From: Acidobacteriota bacterium
GTDB taxonomy: Bacteria; Acidobacteriota; Aminicenantia; JBFLYD01
Direction: 5' to 3'
Assembly (NCBI GenBank): GCA_040756905.1
Contig: JBFLYD010000054.1
Coordinates: 1 to 64,000, forward strand
DNA: 64,000 nucleotides
Position 1 is the stretch's first letter, and each line of letters begins with the position of its first letter. Below are positions 27,013 to 35,108 of this stretch, piece after piece. The position numbers and the translations under genes were made by a program. The notes beneath the pieces were generated by a model. It saw only the letters and a program-made list of their open reading frames with translations. It had not been told where the DNA came from and made no database searches.

Positions 27013-27183
27013 TATTATGGAAAAAATTGAAAATGCACATAAACCCCACCTTTTGTTACAAAAGGATACGACACTTCTAAAACAGGCGAAAGTTTCAAAA
27101 TTGATTTTAAAACGAGAGGCAAAAATGTTTTATTTTCATAAATGTTGTAAAATATATAGAGAAAAAACCTAAAAGGAGTAATT

Positions 27184-27234
27184 ATGAAAGATAAAGCCAT
27201 GTATACCACAAAGGAGGCCGCCAACTATCTATGA
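27184..27234 (+). pseudogene. Truncated excisionase/HTH_17-type start, 16 codons
   Basis: AAAGGAG precedes an ATG whose product ends MYTTKEAANYL, the first helix of MerR/excisionase-type (HTH_17) domains, and then stops at a TGA that overlaps the ATG of the next gene. The remaining domain is missing in all frames I read. It is probably the broken head of a mobile-element regulator, or just possibly a short leader. Confidence 0.5.
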
Positions 27235-27473
27235 CATTCAGAGAAATAAAAAAGGAACTTGAGAAGATTTATAAAGAAAGGAGTAGTTGGGATGGAGGAA
27301 AAGGACCATTTACTGAATCGGCAATAAGGCAAAGAGAGTTAATTTTGATGAAGCAGCAAGTTCTCTACAAAATAGAAGATGCAAAGCTTCGGAAAAACAA
27401 AGTTGAAGAATCTTTTAACCTTGAGTTATATACAATAATAAACAAATATTTAAAGGAATTACAAGAGGAATAA
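27231..27473 (+). CDS. Hypothetical accessory protein, 80 aa
   Basis: An 80-residue, mostly helical, charged protein (EIKKELEKIYKERSSW, then long helices rich in K, E and Q). I do not recognise the family. Its ATG overlaps the TGA of the truncated HTH peptide, and it ends five bases before the next gene, so the three behave like one small operon. GGAGG lies 14 bases upstream of the ATG, farther than usual. It belongs to a 1.4-kb stretch of small accessory genes between GyrI-like and JAMM genes. Confidence 0.5.
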   Translation: MTFREIKKELEKIYKERSSWDGGKGPFTESAIRQRELILMKQQVLYKIEDAKLRKNKVEESFNLELYTIINKYLKELQEE

Positions 27474-27478
27474 ATAAG

Positions 27479-27946
27479 ATGGCTGAAATTGTTAGAACAA
27501 AGAATTACGATGAGGAACTCTATACCAAAGTAGAAATGCAAGAGCTCATTTTATTTGGTATTTATTTGGTATCAAAAAATGGTGAGATATGCACTTTTGA
27601 AAGACTTGTAGCAGAGTCTTTCACAAGATTCCCCAAGGTTTTTGCTTTTAAGCGTTTTTCTAAGTGGCCCGATTCTTTAAAGTTTGACCGTCCACTAAGA
27701 ACATTAAGAGAAAAGGGCTTAATTGTAGGTGGAGCAAAGGATTACTTTTCGTTAACAAAATTTGGGGAAAAATTGGCAATACAAATAAAAGAAAGATTGG
27801 AAGGTGAAAGAGTTTTAAATCAAAGAAAAAAAGCATCTAAGGGGAGAAGTGTCGATGATAGGTTAGTTTCTTACTTAAAAGATAGTCTTCAATTCAAAAC
27901 CTTCTTAAAAGACCATAAAAACTTTTCCATATCTGAAAAAGAGTAG
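27479..27946 (+). CDS. Hypothetical winged-helix-like accessory protein
   Basis: A 155-residue protein. Residues 18-105 look like a winged-helix DNA-binding domain: KVEMQELILFGIYLVSKNG, ICTFERLVAESFTRFP, a WPDSLKFDRPLRTLREKGLI helix, then a LTKFGEKLA wing. The C-terminal 50 residues are basic (NQRKKASKGRSVDDR) and end at ISEKE. The function is unknown. The reading frame that continues after its stop, in another frame, also looks coding, so the gene may be the first half of a frameshifted longer gene or the neighbour of a second one. Confidence 0.55.
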   Translation: MAEIVRTKNYDEELYTKVEMQELILFGIYLVSKNGEICTFERLVAESFTRFPKVFAFKRFSKWPDSLKFDRPLRTLREKGLIVGGAKDYFSLTKFGEKLAIQIKERLEGERVLNQRKKASKGRSVDDRLVSYLKDSLQFKTFLKDHKNFSISEKE

Positions 27947-28239
27947 TTTACTTTGAAGATATAGGAATTATCAGGATTTACATAAAATTTCCTTCCGTTG
28001 CTAAATTTATTAAGAGTAGCCTGGAAGGTGCAGATACTCCAGAGGGGAAAATATTATTGGCAGAATTGGTAGGAGATGCATTTTGTAAAGAACTGGCAAG
28101 ACAAGGAATATATGTGGGCAAGTATATAACAGTTCCAGGAAGTGAAATTGATTCTTTTAATACTGCTGTGAACGAATTGCAGAAAAAATATTTGCATACA
28201 ATACAGGAAATTATATTTGCCTGGAAATTTAAGGAATAG
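27937..28239 (+). pseudogene. Start-less reading frame, probable gene fragment
   Basis: From 27937 an open frame encodes KRVVYFEDIGIIRIYIKF and continues through SLEGADTPEGKILLAELVG to FAWKFKE, about 100 residues, but has no usual start codon until TTG at 28057, which lies mid-domain. It overlaps the end of the winged-helix-like gene in a different frame. Codon use and composition look protein-like throughout. I read it as the 3' part of a frameshifted gene. A programmed frameshift or a non-standard start cannot be excluded. Confidence 0.5.
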
Positions 28240-28297
28240 AAGGATTAATCAAGAATATACATAGAAATTAATTTATAAAACACAGGAGGTTATCAGA

Positions 28298-28534
28298 ATG
28301 CTTGACCGTGAAGTCGTAAAAGAATTTTTAGAAGAAGAATTGGAGGGAATCGAAATCCCGGAGGATATATCGTTTGACAATTTAGTAGAAGCCTTCTGTA
28401 GATATACCGAAGATAACTATTATGAATGGCTGAAAGATAACCCCCAAAGTTTCTTTCACTCTTTACCCGAGGGTAAAACAGACTGGAATTGGATAAGGGG
28501 AAGGATTAGAGACCATTTAAGTGAAGAAAGATGA
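28298..28534 (+). CDS. Hypothetical acidic protein, 78 aa
   Basis: A 78-residue acidic protein (EEELEGIEIPEDISFDNLVEA) with several aromatic residues (YYEWLKDNPQSFFHS, WNWIRGR). I do not recognise the family. AGGAGG eight to twelve bases before the ATG marks it as translated. A further open stretch of 27 codons at 28542-28625 (starting MVKFCEEIFDIYDKYG) has no ribosome site and may be debris. The gene is part of the small accessory group. Confidence 0.5.
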   Translation: MLDREVVKEFLEEELEGIEIPEDISFDNLVEAFCRYTEDNYYEWLKDNPQSFFHSLPEGKTDWNWIRGRIRDHLSEER

Positions 28535-28673
28535 CAAAAGAATGGTAAAATTCTGTGAGGAAATTTTTGACATCTACGATAAATATGGAATCAATAGCCA
28601 TATAAAGAGATCCACTCATAAATAGTTATTATTTGAAACCTTAGCCTATTATAATATATATTATAAATTAATC

Positions 28674-29213
28674 ATGAAAAAAAGGATTGAATCCACGGAT
28701 TCGAAAAGAAAAATTGTTTACATAAAAGAAAGAGCATTTTTAGCTATGATACTTTCGGTAATTGAGGTTTACAAAAAAGAATCCATAGGTCTTCTTCTTG
28801 GATATTCCTCTCCAGATGAATTTATCGTTGAATATGCCATACCATATCAGACTGCAGAAACTACATTTTCAAAAGCAGAGCCGAAATTGAAAGCTTTTGA
28901 AAGAATGTCAAACCTTCTTCAGAATCTTCCTGTAAAGGTTATCGGAGACTACCATTCTCATACAGAATTTGGGAAAAGCAAAGCAAAGGCGATTCCCAGT
29001 GGAGAGGATATTGCAGATATGAGTCCAGATAAAATACATCTTATTCTAGCTGTTAATGCAGCTGAGAAAAATAGAAAATGGAATCATCATTCCAATGGAA
29101 GTATTTCAGGAACATTTGGAAATTATGAAATTACAATTGCTGCTGCAACCCTTTACAAACAGAATAGATACAATAAATTAAAAATAATATGTCCCTCAGC
29201 TACAGGAATATAA
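28674..29213 (+). CDS. JAMM/MPN-type metalloprotease-like protein
   Basis: A 179-residue protein with a JAB1/MPN (JAMM) zinc motif: E36 in KESIGLLLG, H94 and H96 in DYHSHT, S109 and D112 in PSGEDIADM. The spacing from H96 to D112 is longer than the usual HxHx10D by about five residues. Bacterial JAMM proteins cleave ubiquitin-like or sulfur-carrier proteins or act in phage defence. No ubiquitin-like partner is adjacent; the nearest MoaD/ThiS-like gene is 20 kb away. There is no ribosome site. A TATAAA (28662-28667) six bases before the ATG suggests a leaderless start, but the -35 is weak. Confidence 0.7.
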   Translation: MKKRIESTDSKRKIVYIKERAFLAMILSVIEVYKKESIGLLLGYSSPDEFIVEYAIPYQTAETTFSKAEPKLKAFERMSNLLQNLPVKVIGDYHSHTEFGKSKAKAIPSGEDIADMSPDKIHLILAVNAAEKNRKWNHHSNGSISGTFGNYEITIAAATLYKQNRYNKLKIICPSATGI

Positions 29214-29217
29214 TAAA

Positions 29218-29631
29218 TTAAAATACTTCTAATTCATTAAAAAAGAAATCTATTTCTTCCTTTGCGGTCTCAAGGCTGTCAGAACCATGCACTGCATTTC
29301 TTTCGATTGAAGAACCGATCTCTTTTCTTATTGTTCCTATTTTTGCTGTTGCTGGGTCAGTATCACCCATAACTTCTCTCCAATGATTGATTGCATTTTC
29401 TCTCTCAAGCACAAGAACCACTATCTCGCCTGAAGAAATAAATTTAACCAGGCTCCTAAAAAAGGGTTTTTGATGATGAACCCAGTAAAATTTTTCAGCT
29501 TTATCTTCTGTAATTTTAACCATTTTCATACCTACGATCTTGAACTTTTCGCTTTCAATTCTGTTTATAATTTTTCCAATACTTTCTTTCTCAACTGCAT
29601 CAGGCTTTATAATCGCAAGAGTTCTTTCCAC
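29218..29631 (-). CDS. ndk: Nucleoside diphosphate kinase
   Basis: Transfers the gamma phosphate from ATP to other nucleoside diphosphates via phosphohistidine. With GTG at 29631 as start, the protein has 137 residues and begins MERTLAIIKPDAV, the family N-terminus; GGGAGGAG three bases upstream fixes this start over an ATG 33 bases earlier. Catalytic H115 lies in ERNAVHGSDS. It converges on the JAMM gene with only four bases between the stops. Confidence 0.96.
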   Translation of the reverse strand: MERTLAIIKPDAVEKESIGKIINRIESEKFKIVGMKMVKITEDKAEKFYWVHHQKPFFRSLVKFISSGEIVVLVLERENAINHWREVMGDTDPATAKIGTIRKEIGSSIERNAVHGSDSLETAKEEIDFFFNELEVF

Positions 29632-29783
29632 TATCTCCTCCCTATATAATACAGTTACAACCATTTACTTTAAAAATCCTATTTTACTTTGTGAAGCAAA
29701 TACAAAATTATACAGTTATAATTTTAAGTATATCAAGTTATAACAGCACTAAAACAAATTTGATTTTTCATTTAATCATATAT

Positions 29784-30656
29784 TCAGGCTCGGGGGTGAT
29801 ACTTTTCCCATACTTTTTTAAGTCTTTCCTTGGAGACATGAGTATAAATTTGAGTCGAAGAAATTTTTGAATGGCCCAGCATAATCTGCACAGATCTTAA
29901 ATCTGCTCCCCTCTCAACAAGATGAGTTGCAAAGGAGTGTCTTAAAGTATGGGGTGTTAGCTTCTTTGATATACCTGCTTTTTTCCCATGAGTTTTAATA
30001 ATTTTCCAGAATCCCTGCCTTGTGAGTGGTCTTCCTGCATAATTTACAAAAACGTATGGATTTTCTCTGCCTTTTAAAATATTATTTCTCGAAGTTTCTA
30101 TGTATTCTAAAATTTTTTTTCTTGCAGACTCACCTAAAGGAATTATTCTTTCTCTCCCACCTTTTCCCTTGCATATTATAATGCCGATTTCAAGATTCAA
30201 ATCTTTTAACTGAAGATTAATTAGTTCAGATACTCTAATGCCAGTAGCATAAAGGGTTTCAAACATGGCTTTATCCCTTTTTCCCAATTCAGTAGTTTCA
30301 TCTAGTATGGAAAGTAGATTATCAACTTCTTCCAGTGTAAGATAATTCGGAAGTGAAAACCATTTCTTAGGCATTTGAATTGAGATGGCCGGGTTTACTT
30401 TTGATAGTCCATCTACCATTAAATATTTATAAAAGGATCTTATCGAAGATATAAACCTTGAAACAGTGCGGGGAGACATTCCCTTTTTAGTCTCTTTTTT
30501 AATAAAATTTAATATATCTTCTTCTTCTACATTCAGCAAATTTCCTTTAATATAGCGAGAAAATTTGTTCAAATCTCTCTTGTAGTTTTCGATTGTATTT
30601 GGTGAATATCCCTTTTCTACAGTTAAAAAATTTAAAAAGCTTTTTAAATAACTCAT
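29784..30656 (-). CDS. Tyrosine recombinase XerC/XerD
   Basis: A 290-residue recombinase, the length of the Xer proteins that resolve chromosome dimers at dif. The catalytic residues R141 (ATGIRVSE), K165, H236 and R239 (HTLRHSFATH), H262 (LGHS) and Y271 (IYTHVS) are all present. The N-terminal core-binding domain begins YLKSFLNFLTVEKGYSPNT, typical of XerC/D. Choosing C or D from one sequence is unsafe. The start overlaps the end of the MBL gene by four bases; it is the last gene of a rhodanese-MBL-xer operon. Confidence 0.92.
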   Translation of the reverse strand: MSYLKSFLNFLTVEKGYSPNTIENYKRDLNKFSRYIKGNLLNVEEEDILNFIKKETKKGMSPRTVSRFISSIRSFYKYLMVDGLSKVNPAISIQMPKKWFSLPNYLTLEEVDNLLSILDETTELGKRDKAMFETLYATGIRVSELINLQLKDLNLEIGIIICKGKGGRERIIPLGESARKKILEYIETSRNNILKGRENPYVFVNYAGRPLTRQGFWKIIKTHGKKAGISKKLTPHTLRHSFATHLVERGADLRSVQIMLGHSKISSTQIYTHVSKERLKKVWEKYHPRA

Positions 30657-31285
30657 TTTAAAAAGGGATTGTAATTTTTTTCCTCCCTTAAGGTTGAGAC
30701 CAGGCCATGTCCTGGAAGGATTTCAAGGTCATCGTTTAGTGTTAATATTTTTTCTTTTATTGATTTTATCAATTCCTTCCAAGAACCTCCTGGAAGGTCT
30801 GTTCTTCCAACCGACCCACAGAAAAGAGTATCTCCTGTCAATAGAAATAAATGCGATTTTAAACAAATGCTTCCTGGGGTATGGCCTGGCGTATGAATAA
30901 CTTCAAGATAGTTGTTATTTATATAAATTCTATCGTCATGGCTTAAATACTCATCAGGTTCAGGAGAAGGTTTTGTTCCAAGAATCAATGCCATGCTTTT
31001 ATTTCCAGCAGAATTCATTGTTTTTATATCCTGATAGTGGATTAAAATAGAAGTCTTAAATTTTTCTTTTAGGTATCTATTTCCCCCAATATGGTCTATA
31101 TGTCCATGAGTATTTACTATTTTTGTGGGGATCAGCCTATTTTCTTTAATTATTTTCGATATTCTCTCAGGCTCAGCACCCGGGTCAACAATTATTGTTT
31201 CTCTTGTATCCTTATGATACACAAGATAACAATTTGTTTCCAATGGACCTACAGTTATCTTAATGAACTTTAAATTATCAATCAA
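30653..31285 (-). CDS. Metallo-beta-lactamase-fold hydrolase (glyoxalase II-like)
   Basis: A 210-residue MBL-fold protein. The metal motif THGHIDH gives H60, H62, D64 and H65; further ligands lie in HTPGHTPGS, in TGDTLFCGSVGR (an aspartate) and in LPGHG near the C-terminus. The family includes glyoxalase II, persulfide dioxygenase and YcbL-type hydrolases. The gene upstream encodes a rhodanese, a pairing common for sulfur or persulfide handling, but the substrate is unproven. The start overlaps the rhodanese stop by four bases. Confidence 0.88.
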   Translation of the reverse strand: MIDNLKFIKITVGPLETNCYLVYHKDTRETIIVDPGAEPERISKIIKENRLIPTKIVNTHGHIDHIGGNRYLKEKFKTSILIHYQDIKTMNSAGNKSMALILGTKPSPEPDEYLSHDDRIYINNNYLEVIHTPGHTPGSICLKSHLFLLTGDTLFCGSVGRTDLPGGSWKELIKSIKEKILTLNDDLEILPGHGLVSTLREEKNYNPFLK

Positions 31286-31698
31286 TTTTTAGTTCTTTCA
31301 ATTGGATATTTAGCCTGAACCCATGAATTCCAGCCTCCAAAGAAAACCTCCACACTGGTATAGTCTCTGTTAATTAAATAGTTTGCAAGAGTATAGCTCG
31401 AGGCACATGAAGAACCGCTGCAATAGACAATAATTTTTGTATCTTTTGGATGATTTTTCTCAAATTCTCCAATCATTTTAGAGAATTCACTCACAGGAAG
31501 ATTCACCGCTCCCTTTATATGCCCTAATTTAAAAACTAATTCAGACCTTGCATCTACAAATAAATATCCTCCCTTATCATATTTCTCTTTTGCTTCTGAA
31601 AGGGAAATTTCTTCAGGTTTTTTTATCTGAGAAAACGAATAGAAAGATAAAGAAAAAATTAATGTCATTAAAAAAGAGAGCATTAGAAATTTTCTCAC
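31282..31698 (-). CDS. Exported rhodanese-like sulfurtransferase
   Basis: A 138-residue single-domain rhodanese with an N-terminal signal peptide or membrane anchor (about 3-23). The active-site loop is YCSGSSCAS with C93 as the persulfide cysteine. LFVDARSELVFKLGHIKGAVNLP is the CDC25-like motif of the fold. The start is GTG with GGAGGGAAG just upstream. As first gene of the operon it is followed by an MBL hydrolase and a Xer recombinase, each overlapping by four bases. Confidence 0.88.
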   Translation of the reverse strand: MRKFLMLSFLMTLIFSLSFYSFSQIKKPEEISLSEAKEKYDKGGYLFVDARSELVFKLGHIKGAVNLPVSEFSKMIGEFEKNHPKDTKIIVYCSGSSCASSYTLANYLINRDYTSVEVFFGGWNSWVQAKYPIERTKN

Positions 31699-31828
31699 GC
31701 CTTCCCTCCTTTTGCTATCATAACTATTTGCTTTAAAAGCTCAATTTTTGAAAGCATATAAAAAATTATACAGCCTCAATCTCTGATATATCAAATTGTC
31801 TCAGCATCGATTTAAAATTTATCCATTA

Positions 31829-32947
31829 TCAAATAAACTCTCTAAAAACCTCATTGGCCAGCAATAACTTTTTTCTTTTAATTTTTATTGTCTCTTTATC
31901 AATCTCAATCAAATCTAAATCTGACAACTCCTTCCACTTCGATTCGAATTTTTCTCTGATGTTTTCTCCTGTAACATCTTCATATTTTTTTATATTCAAT
32001 CCCTCTATCTTTCTCAATCCCATCAGAATAGCATCCTTTAAAATCTCCTCATCTGTTAAAAAAGAAATTTGTTTTATTGGTTTTTTCCCGGCTTCTAATA
32101 ATTTAATCCATAGAGAAAAGTCATCTATATTTTCCCACCGACTCTTCAGGTTATAAGAAGAAGCACTCGGACCAATCCCAATAAAAGGCTGATCATTCCA
32201 GTATTTAAGATTATGAAGCGATTCCATTCCCTTTTTTGCATAATTTGAAATCTCATAGTGATAATATCCAAGAGATATCAACCAATCTTCTATCCCGAAA
32301 AATAGTTCCTCAATTTCTTCCTCCTTTTGAAAATCTCCATGTATTTTTTTAAATTCTGTATCTTCTAAACTTTCAAGAATATAGATAGAGACATGCTCAG
32401 GGTGTAATAAAGAGATAAAATCAAAATTTTTTTTCCATTTTTTCAAATTTTGATTCGGAATTCCAATAAGAAAATCGAGGTTAATGTTTTCAAATCCTGC
32501 TTCTCTTGCTTTCCCATAAAAATCAATCACATCCTCAGGAGAATATTCTCTCTCTAAAATTTTTAATTCTTCTTTAAGAAAAGATTGCACTCCGATACTA
32601 ATTCTGTCTATCCCGATCTTTCTCCATAATTTCAATGTCTCATGATATTCTTTAAACGGAATTGCTTCAATTGTTATCTCTTTAAATTTAAAAGGAAATT
32701 TATGATAAATTTTAGCGAAAAATTTTTCAATTAAATCATTTTCAAGAAGAGAAGGACTCCCTCCTCCCAGATAGACTGTATCGAATTCAAATTCTTCATC
32801 ATAAAAATCCATCTCCTTAAATATTCCATTCATCCATTTTTTAATTTGATTACTATCTTTTTTAATTGAATAAAAATGACAGTAAGAACATTTTCTAATA
32901 CAAAAAGGAAAGTGTATGTATAAACCAGCTTTAGTCTTAACTTCCAT
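31829..32947 (-). CDS. hemW: HemW-like radical SAM protein
   Basis: A 372-residue radical SAM enzyme of the HemN/HemW group. The [4Fe-4S] motif CX3CX2C is at C16, C20 and C23, followed by HF. YLGGGSPSLL, RISIGVQSF and LDFLIGIPNQ are conserved SAM-binding stretches. HemW is a heme chaperone often misannotated as oxygen-independent coproporphyrinogen oxidase; the short N-terminus and length favour HemW. The gene is last in a minus-strand series but is separated from the dnaC-like gene by a repeat family A hairpin. Confidence 0.88.
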   Translation of the reverse strand: MEVKTKAGLYIHFPFCIRKCSYCHFYSIKKDSNQIKKWMNGIFKEMDFYDEEFEFDTVYLGGGSPSLLENDLIEKFFAKIYHKFPFKFKEITIEAIPFKEYHETLKLWRKIGIDRISIGVQSFLKEELKILEREYSPEDVIDFYGKAREAGFENINLDFLIGIPNQNLKKWKKNFDFISLLHPEHVSIYILESLEDTEFKKIHGDFQKEEEIEELFFGIEDWLISLGYYHYEISNYAKKGMESLHNLKYWNDQPFIGIGPSASSYNLKSRWENIDDFSLWIKLLEAGKKPIKQISFLTDEEILKDAILMGLRKIEGLNIKKYEDVTGENIREKFESKWKELSDLDLIEIDKETIKIKRKKLLLANEVFREFI

Positions 32948-32967
32948 TAAATTCTGAAATTTAGGAA

Positions 32968-33017
32968 AGTGTCATGTCACAATAAAATAACAAAAAGTAT
33001 TTTAGTGACATGACACT
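32968..33017. repeat. Repeat family A, minimal copy: perfect 13-bp inverted repeat
   Basis: AGTGTCATGTCAC (32968-32980) and GTGACATGACACT (33005-33017) are exact inverted copies with a 24-nt loop, the same arms and loop length as the copy at 13099-13148. It lies in the 76-bp gap between hemW and the dnaC-like gene and could act as a transcript hairpin. Confidence 0.8.
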
Positions 33018-33023
33018 AAATTA

Positions 33024-33803
33024 TTAAAATCTATAACTGCCCTGCTTAATTTTTTTCCTGAAATCTTCTCCATAAATTTCTACTGTCTTGCACATTTCAA
33101 ACAATCTTGACCTGAGTCTGTATCCAATTCTATCTTCAAGTGCCTCTTCTTTTTCTTCATCATTTCTATCAGTAAAATCAGGGCCGAATGGCTGTTTCAC
33201 TTTGCTTTCTTCTTTTTCATATCTTCTATCTAAAAAATTTGATGTAAAAACTGTAATTTTATTATCATTGTATCTCTTGTTGATGATATAAAAAATGAAC
33301 TCCTCAGCCCACGCTGAAGTTTTCTTTGCTCCCAATTCGTCAAGAACAAACAACTCAGATTCAAATATTGGTCCCAATATATCGGATTCGGTAATTTCTG
33401 AACCTTCCGAGTATGAATTCTGAATGTCTCTGATAAGCTCTCTGAAGTCATAAAAGAAACAGTTTACACTTTTTGTTTTTATCAATTCTTTACATATTGA
33501 AACAGCTAAATGTGTTTTTCCAACACCTGTATTTCCCAAGAAAAGTAATCCAACATCCATCAAAGGAAAATCCTCTACAAATTTTTTGGATATCTTTAAG
33601 GCTTCTCTTTGAGACTGATTATTCGGTTTAAAATTGTCAAAACTACAATGTTCATATCTACTGGGAATGTTAGCATTCAAAATCAATTCCTCCTTCGCTT
33701 TCCTTTCAAAGCATTCACACCTTTTTGCAAACGATATCCCATCTTTTTCTTCTATTTTCCAACCTGTGCCATAACAAACAGAGCAATCTTCAAAATTTTT
33801 CAA
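33024..33803 (-). CDS. DnaC/DnaI-like ATPase (helicase-loader type)
   Basis: A 259-residue AAA+ protein of the DnaC/IstB/DnaI group. The N-terminal cysteines C7, C10, C29 and C31 suggest a zinc site, as in DnaI. Walker A LGNTGVGKTHLA lies near 90, Walker B LFVLDELGA near 150, and the arginine-rich TSNFLDRRY and DRIGYRLRSRL segments complete the ATPase. Such proteins load replicative helicase or serve transposition; no transposase is adjacent, so helicase loading is likelier. The ATG overlaps the stop of the sigma factor by four bases. Confidence 0.82.
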   Translation of the reverse strand: MKNFEDCSVCYGTGWKIEEKDGISFAKRCECFERKAKEELILNANIPSRYEHCSFDNFKPNNQSQREALKISKKFVEDFPLMDVGLLFLGNTGVGKTHLAVSICKELIKTKSVNCFFYDFRELIRDIQNSYSEGSEITESDILGPIFESELFVLDELGAKKTSAWAEEFIFYIINKRYNDNKITVFTSNFLDRRYEKEESKVKQPFGPDFTDRNDEEKEEALEDRIGYRLRSRLFEMCKTVEIYGEDFRKKIKQGSYRF

Positions 33804-34657
33804 TTTAAATAACCTCTCAATTGCTGAATAGTTTGAGTTCCTTTCAGTTTGTTTTTTGTCTGCTCTATTATCTGTCTTACTCTTTCTCTTGAGATGTTAA
33901 GAGTTTCACCGATCTCTCTCAATGTTTTTGGATTTCCATCGTCCAATCCATATCTCATTTTTATTATTTTAGCCTCTCTCTTATCTAAACCTTCCAGGGC
34001 TTCTCTAATCTGCCTGACAAGTCTTTCTTTTATATGTTGATACTCAATCCTGGATTGAAGTTCATTTTCAAGAATATTTTGAAGAGCAATATTTTCACCA
34101 TTTTCTCCATTTAAACTCGCCTGAAGATTTCCATCGCCAACTGCATACACTCTATCAACTTCTTCAGTGCTCAAATTTAATTCCTTCGCTATTTCTTCCC
34201 TTAAAGGATCTCTTTCATACTTTGCTTTTAATTGATCGGCTTTTTTGCCCATCTTAACATACATCGATGCAATTCTCTGAGGAATCGAAAAAATTCTTTT
34301 ATCTCTTGCCAATGCAGAGATAATAGCCTGTCTTATCCACCAGACTGCATAAGAAATAAATCTTACATTTTTTGAAGGATCGTATCTTTGTATTGCCTCA
34401 AGAAGTCCTAAATTTCCTTCATTTATAAGGTCTGCAAATGATAAACCCAATCCGCGGAATTTCTTGGCATAGCTCACAACAAATCTTAAATTAGATATGA
34501 TAATTTTTTTTAAAGCTTCTTCATCACCTTCCTTGACTAACTTCCATAATTTTTTTTCCTCTTCATAAGAAAGAGGAGAAATTTTAGAGATTTCTTTGAG
34601 ATAAAAATTTAACCCTCTCGATATTTCATCCTTATTAATTCTCTGTTTTGTCTTCAT
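33800..34657 (-). CDS. Sigma-70 family RNA polymerase sigma factor
   Basis: A 285-residue sigma factor with regions 1.2 (NFYLKEISKISPLSYEEE), 2 (NLRFVVSYAKKFRGLGLSFADLINEGNLGLLEA, quoted in part: GLSFADLINEGNLGL; and SYAVWWIRQAI), 3 and 4.2 (TLREIGETLNISRERVRQI). It lacks the long region 1.1 of primary RpoD and is RpoD/RpoS-like in regions 2 and 4, so it is a group 2 or small primary factor. It sits between hspR and the dnaC-like gene, overlapping both, in the operon headed by dnaJ. This suggests it may respond to heat or other stress. Confidence 0.9.
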   Translation of the reverse strand: MKTKQRINKDEISRGLNFYLKEISKISPLSYEEEKKLWKLVKEGDEEALKKIIISNLRFVVSYAKKFRGLGLSFADLINEGNLGLLEAIQRYDPSKNVRFISYAVWWIRQAIISALARDKRIFSIPQRIASMYVKMGKKADQLKAKYERDPLREEIAKELNLSTEEVDRVYAVGDGNLQASLNGENGENIALQNILENELQSRIEYQHIKERLVRQIREALEGLDKREAKIIKMRYGLDDGNPKTLREIGETLNISRERVRQIIEQTKNKLKGTQTIQQLRGYLN

Positions 34658-35039
34658 CTTTTATCCTTATAATCTTTGTTGAAGAAGATTTAGCCAATGA
34701 ACTTTTCTTTCTTTCAAATTCTTCTTCACGGCCTTCGAAAAACTCTCTTTTTATATATTCAAGGAACTCATTTATCTCTTTCTGCATTTCCTCCATTTTT
34801 TCTCTCATGTTTAATATGATGTCTACCCCGGCTAAATTTACTCCAAGTTCTCTTGTGAGATTAATGATTATTTCAAGTCTCTTCAAATCTTCTTCTGAAT
34901 AAAGACGCGTATTACCTTCTGTTCTCGAGGGCCTCAATAGCCCCTCTCTCTCATACAACCTTAATGTTTGGGGATGGATATTGTACAATTTAGCTACACT
35001 GCTTATCATGAAATACTTTTTTCTTTCGTTATTTTTCAT
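34635..35039 (-). CDS. hspR: MerR-family regulator HspR
   Basis: A 134-residue MerR-type repressor. The HTH and wing occupy about 8-75 (FMISSVAKLYNIHPQTLRLYEREGLLRPSRT, key elements PQTLRLYE and NTRLYSEED), followed by a coiled coil (about 85-110) and a charged tail. HspR proteins repress dnaK/dnaJ/clp operons by binding HAIR sites, and the next gene upstream is dnaJ, which strongly supports the name. The end overlaps the start of the sigma factor by 23 bases. A HAIR-like site lies before dnaJ, so autoregulation is expected. Confidence 0.88.
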   Translation of the reverse strand: MKNNERKKYFMISSVAKLYNIHPQTLRLYEREGLLRPSRTEGNTRLYSEEDLKRLEIIINLTRELGVNLAGVDIILNMREKMEEMQKEINEFLEYIKREFFEGREEEFERKKSSLAKSSSTKIIRIKDEDKTEN

Positions 35040-35108
35040 ATTTCAATTATAATACATTCTCCTTTGGAAAATTAACCCAACTTTATATCCCTTCCATTAT
35101 TACAATTT

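Noticed and set aside
28542-28625. 27-codon frame starting MVKFCEEIFDIYDKYG
   Set aside because: There is no ribosome site or promoter. It may be a remnant of the accessory cluster, but it is too short to support as a gene.
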